This document shows, piece by piece, positions 7,964-15,623 of a stretch of DNA of 32,504 nucleotides. Position 1 is the first letter of the stretch. Every line of letters starts with the position of its first letter. The stretch comes from Candidatus Aphodenecus pullistercoris (GTDB taxonomy: Bacteria; Spirochaetota; Spirochaetia; Sphaerochaetales; Sphaerochaetaceae): positions 1-32,504 of the forward strand of contig JADIMU010000018.1 of NCBI GenBank assembly GCA_017694495.1, in the 5' to 3' direction. The notes beneath the pieces were generated by a model. It had not been told where the DNA came from and made no database searches. It saw only the letters and a program-made list of their open reading frames with translations. A program made the translations under genes and the position numbers.

Positions 7964-8860
7964 ATGGTGAAGTATATAGGAAGCAAAGAGGCTGCGGCCA
8001 AGTGGGGGCTCACGGACCGCCAGGTCCGCATCCTGTGCGGCAAGGGCTATGTCATCGGAGCCATACAGACGAACAAGTGGGTCTGGTGCATTCCCGATGA
8101 CGCCCCACGCCCCGTCGACGGGCGCATGGCGCGCCGCTATGAGCAGCGCAACATCCGTCTGGGAAGCATAGACATCACACTGCTGAACGCACTCAGGGCG
8201 GGCAACGGGCTTGGCGACAAGCTCTTCACCAACCAGGCCTTCCAGGGCCAGCTGGCCTCGCTCTTCAGCCTGGGAAGCGCCCTGGACAAGAACCACATCA
8301 GCCAGAAGGAGGCCCTCTCGGCCCTCAGCGGGGAGCCTCGGCGCATCTCCTTCCTCGACGCCGTCAAGGTCCTCGACTTCCGTGCGGCCATCCTCGGCCA
8401 GTGCGGCAAGGGGACGGGCTATGACATCGTGTCGCTCCTGTCCTTGCACCGCATCTTCTGCCAGGGCTGGAACGACCGGGGCGGCGGCATGGTCAGGGAG
8501 GATGGAGTGGAGGAGGGCAGGCTCAGCTGCGAGGCCGAGCTGGTGGCCTTCTTCCGCAACTACGATTCCAAGTGGTCCTCCGTCCATCCGATCTTCAAGG
8601 CCTGCCTCCTCATGGGACAGCTGGCGAAGCTCAATCCCTTCCCATCCGACAACGGACTCTTCTGCATCCTCGCCGTCAGCGCCTGGCTTGTGGGGGAGGG
8701 CTTCCTTCCTCCCTACCTCGAGGCCGACGACATGGCGGAGATCTCAGCGGACCTCGCCCTGGCCCTGGGCAAGGGCAACTACCAGGATCTGGCCCGCACC
8801 TTCGAGCGCACGATGAAGGACGCCTACAGAAAGGTCTTCCAGGTGGCAGGCAATGTATGA
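7964..8860 (+). CDS. HTH protein fused to a degenerate Fic domain
   Basis: This is a 298-residue protein. Residues 1-60 form a small excisionase-like DNA-binding domain (IGSKEAAAKWGLTDRQVRIL, then a wing ending in WCIPDDAPRPVDGR). Residues 100-245 have the layout of a Fic domain. The core helix reads HPIFKACLLMGQLAKLNPF, followed by PSDNGLFCILAVSAWL. The family catalytic motif is HPFx(D/E)GNGRxxR. Here the histidine is N224, the acidic residue is S228, and both arginines are L232 and I235. Transfer of AMP is therefore not expected. The protein is more likely a regulator or binding protein built on a Fic scaffold. Its start has no ribosome site and lies right after a promoter. It overlaps the next gene by eight bases. 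The role is unknown, and autoregulation of the operon is a guess. Confidence 0.72.
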   Translation: MVKYIGSKEAAAKWGLTDRQVRILCGKGYVIGAIQTNKWVWCIPDDAPRPVDGRMARRYEQRNIRLGSIDITLLNALRAGNGLGDKLFTNQAFQGQLASLFSLGSALDKNHISQKEALSALSGEPRRISFLDAVKVLDFRAAILGQCGKGTGYDIVSLLSLHRIFCQGWNDRGGGMVREDGVEEGRLSCEAELVAFFRNYDSKWSSVHPIFKACLLMGQLAKLNPFPSDNGLFCILAVSAWLVGEGFLPPYLEADDMAEISADLALALGKGNYQDLARTFERTMKDAYRKVFQVAGNV

Positions 8861-10430
8861 CCTTCTGATCAGCGATGTGAAGCTCGTGGACGGAAGCGGG
8901 GATGAGGCCCGCCGTACCAGCATCGCCACGATAGGCGACTCGATCGCCCTGGTGGGCTGCGGCAAGGTCCGCGCCCGCCGCCACATCGATGCGCGTGGCC
9001 TCACGCTGACCCCGGGCTTCATCGACATCCATGCGCACAGCGAGTTCTACGCCCTCTCGGGGTCCCCCGGCGACCTCCGCCTGGGCCAGGGGATCACGAG
9101 CGGCCTGTCGGGAAACTGCGGCATCGGTCTGTGGCCCCTTGACGGCGACAGGAAGCTCCTCGAGCCGCTTTGCGCCGACGTCCTCGGCCGCTGCCCCAGC
9201 TGGGACTGGACGGACTTCTCCTCCTTCGCTTCACACCTCGAGTCCGTGGGCTTGCACAACAATATGGCCTTCCTCCAGGCCCACTCTCCGCTGCGCCTGG
9301 CCGTCATGGGCGCCGACTTCGACCGCGCTGCCAGTGATGAGGAGATCCGTGCCATGTGCGCCCTCCTCGACAAGAGCCTCAGCCAGGGCTGCCTCGGCTT
9401 CTCCACCGGCCTCTACTACCAGCCGTGCGTCTCTGCCGACAGGAGGGAGCTTGCCGCCCTCCTTGCCGTCGTCGCCCGCCATGATGGCATCTTCAGCGTC
9501 CACATGCGCAGCGAGGGCGACGACATCCTCTCTGCCGCCGAGGAGGTCCTATCCCTGGCCCTGGAGGCTGGAGTCAGGCTCGAGATCAGCCACCTCAAGG
9601 TCATCGGACGGGCAAACCAGGACAAGCTTGGCCCCCTGCTCGAGCTCATACACGGCTACCGCGACAGGGGACTCGACGTCGCCTTCGACCAGTACCCCTA
9701 CAGCTACGGCTCGACGAGCCTCTTCTCGCTCCTGCCTCCCCAGGCCCTGGCGCTGAGCCGCCAGGAGCTGCGCTTCGCCCTCCAGCTGGACGACATGAGG
9801 AGGGACTACCGCCAGGCCATGCTCCACCCGGTCGGCTGGGAGAGCATCTACAGCCAGGAGGGGCCCGAAGCGGTCACGATCCTCCATCTGGACAGCCGTG
9901 ACGACCTGGACGGACTGGACCTGGTCCAGCTTGGAGAGAGGCTGGGCTCAGACCCGATCGACGCCCTCTTCGACGTGCTCTCGGAGGAGGCGGGCGCCGC
10001 CATCATGAAGGACGTGACGGAGGACGAGAAGAGTCTGCTCACGATCATGGCCGATCCTCTGATGAGCTTCTCCACCGACGCGCTCTACTCCTCGCCCCAT
10101 ACCCATGAGCGCTCCCATTCGGCCGCCATCCACCTCCTCTCGCTGTGCCGCTCGCATGGCGTCATGAGTCTGGAGGACTGCGTGCGCCGCATGAGCGCGG
10201 AGAACGCGCGCCGCCTGAACATCACAGACCGCGGACTCGTCGCCGAGGGCCACAGGGCGGACCTCGTCCTCCTGGATGAGACGAGGCTCGACGAGGAGTG
10301 GAATGGGAGCAATCCCGCCCTCGTCATGACGATCGTCAATGGCAAGGTCGCCTACGAGGGGGGCAGGGGCACGGGAGAGGCCGCAGGCCGCATATTGTTG
10401 AAAAAGCCGATGGGCTGTGCTAAAAGGTGA
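8853..10430 (+). CDS. N-acyl-D-amino-acid deacylase (D-aminoacylase family amidohydrolase)
   Basis: This is a 525-residue cytoplasmic amidohydrolase. An N-terminal beta-sandwich strand precedes the TIM barrel. Metal ligands are visible: H60 and H62 in GFIDIHAHSE, C89 in SGNCGIG (the bridging cysteine typical of D-aminoacylases), H217 in SVHMRSEGDD, H247 in EISHLKV, and D409 in FSTDALYS. The C-terminal segment (GLVAEGHRADLVLLD, then VMTIVNGKVAYEGG) closes the sandwich. Family members remove the acyl group from N-acyl-D-amino acids or act on related N-acyl or carbamoyl substrates, often from cell-wall material. The length is normal. The start is ATG 8853, overlapping the preceding stop, with AGGTGG upstream. 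The exact substrate is uncertain. Confidence 0.88.
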   Translation: MYDLLISDVKLVDGSGDEARRTSIATIGDSIALVGCGKVRARRHIDARGLTLTPGFIDIHAHSEFYALSGSPGDLRLGQGITSGLSGNCGIGLWPLDGDRKLLEPLCADVLGRCPSWDWTDFSSFASHLESVGLHNNMAFLQAHSPLRLAVMGADFDRAASDEEIRAMCALLDKSLSQGCLGFSTGLYYQPCVSADRRELAALLAVVARHDGIFSVHMRSEGDDILSAAEEVLSLALEAGVRLEISHLKVIGRANQDKLGPLLELIHGYRDRGLDVAFDQYPYSYGSTSLFSLLPPQALALSRQELRFALQLDDMRRDYRQAMLHPVGWESIYSQEGPEAVTILHLDSRDDLDGLDLVQLGERLGSDPIDALFDVLSEEAGAAIMKDVTEDEKSLLTIMADPLMSFSTDALYSSPHTHERSHSAAIHLLSLCRSHGVMSLEDCVRRMSAENARRLNITDRGLVAEGHRADLVLLDETRLDEEWNGSNPALVMTIVNGKVAYEGGRGTGEAAGRILLKKPMGCAKR

Positions 10431-10433
10431 GAC

Positions 10434-10814
10434 ATGCAGAAATCGGGTGAAGACTATCTTGAAGCCATCCTCGTGCAGGAGATAAAGCACGACAGTCCCT
10501 GCGTCAGGTCGACGGACATCGCGCGCCATCTGGGCGTGAGCAAGCCCTCCGTCTCGAGGGCCATGTCGAACCTCAAGGCCGCAGGCTACATCGAGATGGA
10601 GAGCTATGGAGAAGTCCGCCTCAGCGTCAAGGGACGCGCCGTCGCCGAGGAGGTCTACGAGAGGCACAGGATGCTCACGCGCTTCCTGCGCGACATCCTT
10701 GGCGTGGATCCGGCCATAGCCGAGCACGACGCCTGCCTGATCGAGCACGACATCTCGAGCGAGAGCATGAAGTGCCTGACCGACTTCATCCGGAGGCAGT
10801 GCCCCAATGAGTGA
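10434..10814 (+). CDS. DtxR/MntR-family metal-dependent regulator, short form
   Basis: This is a 126-residue regulator with an N-terminal winged helix (STDIARHLGVSKPSVSRAM recognition region, then GYIEMESYGEVRLSVKG wing) and a dimerisation and metal-binding domain. Likely metal ligands are D7, E10, H78 (ERHRM), C101, E104 and H105 (DACLIEHDIS). A cysteine stands where MntR has glutamate, as in the iron-sensing DtxR/IdeR group, so iron is somewhat more likely than manganese. It lacks the C-terminal SH3-like domain of DtxR. It starts at ATG 10434, three bases after the previous stop, with AAAGGTGAG upstream. No iron or manganese transporter gene lies in the window, so the target is unknown. Confidence 0.87.
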   Translation: MQKSGEDYLEAILVQEIKHDSPCVRSTDIARHLGVSKPSVSRAMSNLKAAGYIEMESYGEVRLSVKGRAVAEEVYERHRMLTRFLRDILGVDPAIAEHDACLIEHDISSESMKCLTDFIRRQCPNE

Positions 10815-11379
10815 TCTCGTCATCTTCGACCTTGGCGGCGTCCTGGTGCGCGGCATCGGGATAGTCGACCGCATGGCCGACGAGCTCGCTGTGGACAGGC
10901 AGGCCCTCAAGGCCGACTACCTCCTCCACCTGGATGCCATGATGGCCGGCCTCTTTCCCGTCGAGGCCTACTACCGCCACCTCGAGGAGCGCTTTCATGT
11001 GAAGGTCGAGGGCGACCTCTTCCGCCGCGCCTTCAAGCCCACCGTGAACGGAAAGATGGTGGAGCTTGCCGACACGCTCTGCGGCGATGGCATGCGCTGC
11101 GCCATCGGCTCGAACACCTACCTCAGCCACTGGCACATCATAGACGAGGAGGGTATCAGGGAACACTTCGACGCCGCCTACGCCAGCTTCGAGCTGGGCA
11201 CTGTCAAGCCCTACGCCGCCTTCTGGGCGACGATCATGTGCCTCGAGGGTGTGGATGCCTCCCATACCCACTTCATAGACGACAGTCCTGCCAACGTCGA
11301 AGGCGCCGCAAGGCTCGGCATCGACGCCTGGCTCTACGACGGCGACGACGAAGCCCTGTGGAGGCACTTTGGCCACTAG
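10807..11379 (+). CDS. HAD-superfamily hydrolase, subclass IA
   Basis: This is a 190-residue haloacid-dehalogenase-fold phosphatase. Motif I is VIFDLGGVLV with nucleophile D8. The position usually held by the acid/base aspartate is G10, as in the FDLGGVL subgroup that includes YihX-type sugar phosphatases. Motif II is IGSNTY (S102), motif III is K134 in GTVKPY, and motif IV is FIDDSPANVEGA (D158, D159). A small helical cap lies between motifs I and II. The likely role is dephosphorylation of a small phosphorylated metabolite. The substrate is unknown. Its ATG overlaps the DtxR-type gene by eight bases and its stop overlaps the next gene by eleven, so it is part of one transcript. Confidence 0.87.
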   Translation: MSDLVIFDLGGVLVRGIGIVDRMADELAVDRQALKADYLLHLDAMMAGLFPVEAYYRHLEERFHVKVEGDLFRRAFKPTVNGKMVELADTLCGDGMRCAIGSNTYLSHWHIIDEEGIREHFDAAYASFELGTVKPYAAFWATIMCLEGVDASHTHFIDDSPANVEGAARLGIDAWLYDGDDEALWRHFGH

Positions 11380-13015
11380 ACGGCCCACGACGAGCTTCTT
11401 CACCAGGATTGTCCTCGCGATCATCCTGACCTGCGTCATCGCCATCCTTCCTGTGGCGGTCTTCATCTACATCTACGGCGACGAGCTGACGAGGGACAAC
11501 CTCTACGACCAGCTGTCCGTCTCCATGGACGACATCCGCATCCGCTTCACCGAGACCTTGGACGGCTACAGCGGGGCCCTGGAGGCCTATGCGGCGCTTC
11601 CTGAGGTCGTCTCGGGTGACAGCCTGGCACTGGCGAAGGCGGGCCAGCTCGTCTTCGGCTCACTGCTGCGCACCTGCCAGATCGCCGTCGTCGACGAGGA
11701 CGGAACCGTCCTCTACGCCAGCCGGGACTACATGTACGACATGGGCTTCGAGGACCGTCCGCGTGGCGGCGGCCAGGATGCCGTCTCCTACTCGACCTCC
11801 TACCGCTACCTCTCCTACAACGGGGACCAGGTGGTCATCAACCTCGAACGTGATGCCGGAGAGAGGCACATCTTCCTGGACGTCATCGGCAGCCAGTTCA
11901 TCCGCTACGCCGACCCGGCCCTGGTCAACGAAGTGTGCCTGCTCGACGAGGAGGACGGCATGGTCTCCTCGCTGATCCATCTGGACGACTACCGTCCACT
12001 GTCCTCGGGCTGGGTCTTCTCCTACACGCTGAACCAGAGGGGAGGGGACGTCCTGATCGCCAGCCGCGCCCTTCCCGAGTACGGCATGAGCCTGGTGGGC
12101 TATCTGGACATCTCTCCATACATGACGAGCCTCAACAGGTTCTACGCCCTCCTCGTCGTCGTCCTCTTATCCGCCTTCCTGATCTCGGCGGCCCTGGCAG
12201 TCATCCTGGCCCGCTCGCTGGTCAGGCCGATCCATGAGCTCGTGGCCGCGATGGACGAGGTCAGGGGAGACGACCTGGCGCCGCGCAGCTTGCACAGCCA
12301 CATCAGGGAGATGGACCAGCTGGACGGACGCTTCAGCCAGATGCTCACCCGCATCGGGATGCTCGTGCGCCAGAGCGAGGAGGAGAAGGAGAGGGTCCGC
12401 GACGCCGAGCGCAAGGCCCTCGAGGCCCAGATGAACCCCCACTTCCTCTTCAACACGCTCAATGTGATCCGCTCGATGGCGAGGATGGCCGGAGAGAAGG
12501 ACATCGAGGACATCACGACGCGTCTGGGCCGCCTGCTGCGCTACGCCGTCGACAACAGACAGAGCACGGAGCGCCTCGAGACGAGCTGGATCATGGTCGA
12601 CAGCTACCTCGGCATCCAGAAGGTGCGCTTCGCCGACCGCCTCGAGACCGCATGCTCCTTCGACCCTTCGCTGAAGGACGTCGTGACGCCCAAGCTCATC
12701 ATCCAGCCCCTGGTCGAGAACGCGATCATCCACGGCCTTGAGCCCAAGGCCGGCTCCTGGCACCTCACGATCGACGTCCATAGGGAGGGACAGGAGGCCG
12801 TCATCCTGGTCGAGGACGACGGTGTGGGCTTCGACGACTCGATCCTTGGCGACATCCAGGCCCTGGAGGCGGCGGGCCACACGGGACTGTACAACGTATA
12901 CAAGCGGCTTGAGCTGTATTATGGCAAAAATGTCAGCTTCCAGATAGAATCTGTCAGGGGAGCGGGGACGAAGGTATCTCTGCGCATACCCCTTGAGAAG
13001 GGAGGAGAGGAATGA
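11369..13015 (+). CDS. YesM/LytS-type sensor histidine kinase
   Basis: This is a 548-residue membrane kinase. Helix 1 is at about residues 12-36, an extracytoplasmic double-Cache-like sensor follows to about 255, helix 2 is at 258-284, then a HAMP linker and a coiled stretch (336-352). The His_kinase domain has acceptor H358 in EAQMNPHFLFNTLN. The ATPase domain has N451 (PLVENAIIHGL), D484 (VEDDGVGFDD) and GHTGLYNVYKRL. The start is TTG 11369. GGAGG lies five bases upstream, it overlaps the HAD stop, and membrane helix 1 follows at once with no usable ATG. In this family the ligand is often a sugar or a sugar-transporter binding protein. No transporter gene is adjacent, which is unusual. Confidence 0.92.
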   Translation: MATRRPTTSFFTRIVLAIILTCVIAILPVAVFIYIYGDELTRDNLYDQLSVSMDDIRIRFTETLDGYSGALEAYAALPEVVSGDSLALAKAGQLVFGSLLRTCQIAVVDEDGTVLYASRDYMYDMGFEDRPRGGGQDAVSYSTSYRYLSYNGDQVVINLERDAGERHIFLDVIGSQFIRYADPALVNEVCLLDEEDGMVSSLIHLDDYRPLSSGWVFSYTLNQRGGDVLIASRALPEYGMSLVGYLDISPYMTSLNRFYALLVVVLLSAFLISAALAVILARSLVRPIHELVAAMDEVRGDDLAPRSLHSHIREMDQLDGRFSQMLTRIGMLVRQSEEEKERVRDAERKALEAQMNPHFLFNTLNVIRSMARMAGEKDIEDITTRLGRLLRYAVDNRQSTERLETSWIMVDSYLGIQKVRFADRLETACSFDPSLKDVVTPKLIIQPLVENAIIHGLEPKAGSWHLTIDVHREGQEAVILVEDDGVGFDDSILGDIQALEAAGHTGLYNVYKRLELYYGKNVSFQIESVRGAGTKVSLRIPLEKGGEE

Positions 13016-13791
13016 GCTGCACCGTCTTGATAGTCGAGGATGAGGCCCCCAGCAGGAAGGAGCTGGCCGAGACGACGCCCTGGGCCGAGCTGGGATGCTC
13101 TCTTGTGGGCGCCGCCGCCGACGGTCTGGAGGGGGAGGCGATGATCCGCTCCCTGGAACCGGACATCGTCATCACTGACATCAGGCTGCCGGGCCAGGAC
13201 GGATTGGAGATGCTCTCGCGCTGCTGCGTCAGCCATGCGATCATCCTCTCAGGCTACACGGACTTCGGCTACACGCGCCGCGCCATCCAGCTGGGCGTGT
13301 GGGACTACCTCGAGAAGCCCGTCTCAAGCGAGGAGCTGAACGAGGCCATACGCTCCCTGGTCAGACAGCTGGACAAGGAGGAGGAAGGCCTGGGCGCCCT
13401 GCGTGGGGACAACGCCCTGATCGAGCTGCCGCACAGCGTGGGCAACCACATCATCAACTCCGTGATCGCCTACATCGCCTCCAACTACGCCAGGCCCATC
13501 GGACTGCAGGAGGCGGCCAGCTACTTCGAGCTCTCCGAGAGCCACCTGTCCCGCCTCTTCAAGGAGGAGACGGGCCTGAACTTCCTCCAGTACCTCAACG
13601 CCTGGCGGATCAACAAGGCCAGCCAGCTGATGGCTGACCCCAGGAGGAACATCAGCGAGGTCGCCGCCGAGTGCGGCTTCCCGTCCCCCGGCTACTTCGC
13701 CAAGATCTTCAAGCGCTTTTCCGGCATGACGCCGAGCCAGTGGCGCGACAAGGCGAGCTGCAAGGAGTGGGATGGCGCTTCTTTCTCATGA
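13012..13791 (+). CDS. YesN-type response regulator, receiver plus AraC DNA-binding domain
   Basis: This is a 259-residue cytoplasmic regulator. Residues 4-118 are a receiver with acidic E9-D10, phospho-acceptor D56 (IVITDIRLPGQDG), S80 and K102. Residues about 150-248 are an AraC-type pair of helix-turn-helices (IGLQEAASYFELSESHLSRL, then ISEVAAECGFPSPGYFAKIF, and FSGMTPSQWR). It is the partner of the kinase just upstream, whose stop its ATG overlaps (ATGA, 13012-13015), with GGGAGGAGAGG as ribosome site. Family members activate genes for uptake and breakdown of glycans. The target genes are not visible here. The gene ends the plus-strand cluster, and I see no clear terminator between it and the ilv promoter. 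Confidence 0.94.
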   Translation: MSCTVLIVEDEAPSRKELAETTPWAELGCSLVGAAADGLEGEAMIRSLEPDIVITDIRLPGQDGLEMLSRCCVSHAIILSGYTDFGYTRRAIQLGVWDYLEKPVSSEELNEAIRSLVRQLDKEEEGLGALRGDNALIELPHSVGNHIINSVIAYIASNYARPIGLQEAASYFELSESHLSRLFKEETGLNFLQYLNAWRINKASQLMADPRRNISEVAAECGFPSPGYFAKIFKRFSGMTPSQWRDKASCKEWDGASFS

Positions 13792-13801
13792 GAGGTGCAA
13801 G

Positions 13802-13814
13802 AAAATTCAATTTT
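13802..13814. promoter_or_regulatory. Palindrome upstream of the ilv promoter, possible operator
   Basis: AAAATTCAATTTT is a perfect 13-base palindrome centred on 13808. It is flanked by TGCA on both sides at slightly unequal distance (13796-13799 and 13816-13819). It ends 13 bases before the -35 box of the branched-chain amino acid operon. The A/T content is unlike the surroundings. It could bind a regulator or be part of a weak terminator. Confidence 0.3.
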
Positions 13815-13827
13815 GTGCATATCTTGA

Positions 13828-13857
13828 TTGACACGCTCAGGGAAAAAGAAGTAAGAA
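13828..13857 (+). promoter_or_regulatory. Promoter of the ilv-leu operon
   Basis: A perfect -35 box TTGACA (13828-13833) is followed after 18 bases by TAAGAA (13852-13857), a weak -10. Transcription would start near 13864, giving a leader of about 190 bases before ilvN that contains the leader peptide and attenuator. Confidence 0.5.
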
Positions 13858-13895
13858 GACGGCATCAAGGAAGAAAAAGGGAGGTTTTGCCGAAG

Positions 13896-13979
13896 ATGTC
13901 AGCTCCATTCGTACCGTATGCGTCCGGTCCCTCCCTTTCAGCAGCAAGCATCCTTATCGTCCTACTCATTAGAGGCTAG
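13896..13979 (+). CDS. ilv leader peptide (attenuation), 27 residues
   Basis: This is a short frame from ATG 13896 to TAG 13977-13979, preceded by GGGAGG (13879-13884, 11 bases away). Codons 19-25 (13950-13970) read Ile-Leu-Ile-Val-Leu-Leu-Ile, seven branched-chain codons in a row. They include CTT, CTA and ATT, which the neighbouring genes seldom use. Two codons and the stop follow, and then the hairpins at 13979-14041. Ribosome stalling at these codons when charged Ile, Leu or Val tRNA is scarce would favour the antiterminator. The peptide itself probably has no other function. The arrangement is that of known ilv leader peptides, placed directly before an ilv operon. Confidence 0.88.
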   Translation: MSAPFVPYASGPSLSAASILIVLLIRG

Positions 13980-14015
13980 ACCACGGTTTAGTTCGCTTCT
14001 GTGTAGCCCGTGGTC
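13979..14015 (+). promoter_or_regulatory. Antiterminator hairpin of the ilv attenuator
   Basis: GACCACGG (13979-13986) pairs perfectly with CCGTGGTC (14008-14015). The second arm overlaps the 5' arm of the terminator (14006-14014), so the two structures exclude each other. The first arm starts at the last base of the leader peptide stop codon, the right place to be affected by a terminating or stalled ribosome. Confidence 0.75.
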
Positions 14016-14041
14016 AAGTTGGAACCGCGGGCAGATTTTTT
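14006..14041 (+). terminator. Intrinsic terminator of the ilv attenuator
   Basis: GCCCGTGGT (14006-14014) pairs with ACCGCGGGC (14024-14032), nine pairs with one U-G, around a nine-base loop. AGA and six T residues follow (14036-14041). It lies just before the ilvN ribosome site (GGGAGG, 14045-14050), so it would control the whole nine-gene operon. Confidence 0.88.
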
Positions 14042-14057
14042 ATAGGGAGGTTGAAAG

Positions 14058-15597
<1,540 letters not shown>

Positions 15598-15623
15598 GGC
15601 CATAGCCGGGAAAAGGAGGAGAT

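Noticed and set aside
14018-14030. A T-box-like sequence (GTTGGAACCGCGG) in the ilv leader, which would suggest a tRNA-sensing T-box.
   Set aside because: In a T-box this motif lies before the terminator and pairs with a later arm. Here it is the loop and 3' arm of the terminator, directly followed by the T-run, and I see no Stem I or specifier loop upstream. The leader peptide with its codon run explains the region better. A covariance search against the T-box model would settle it.
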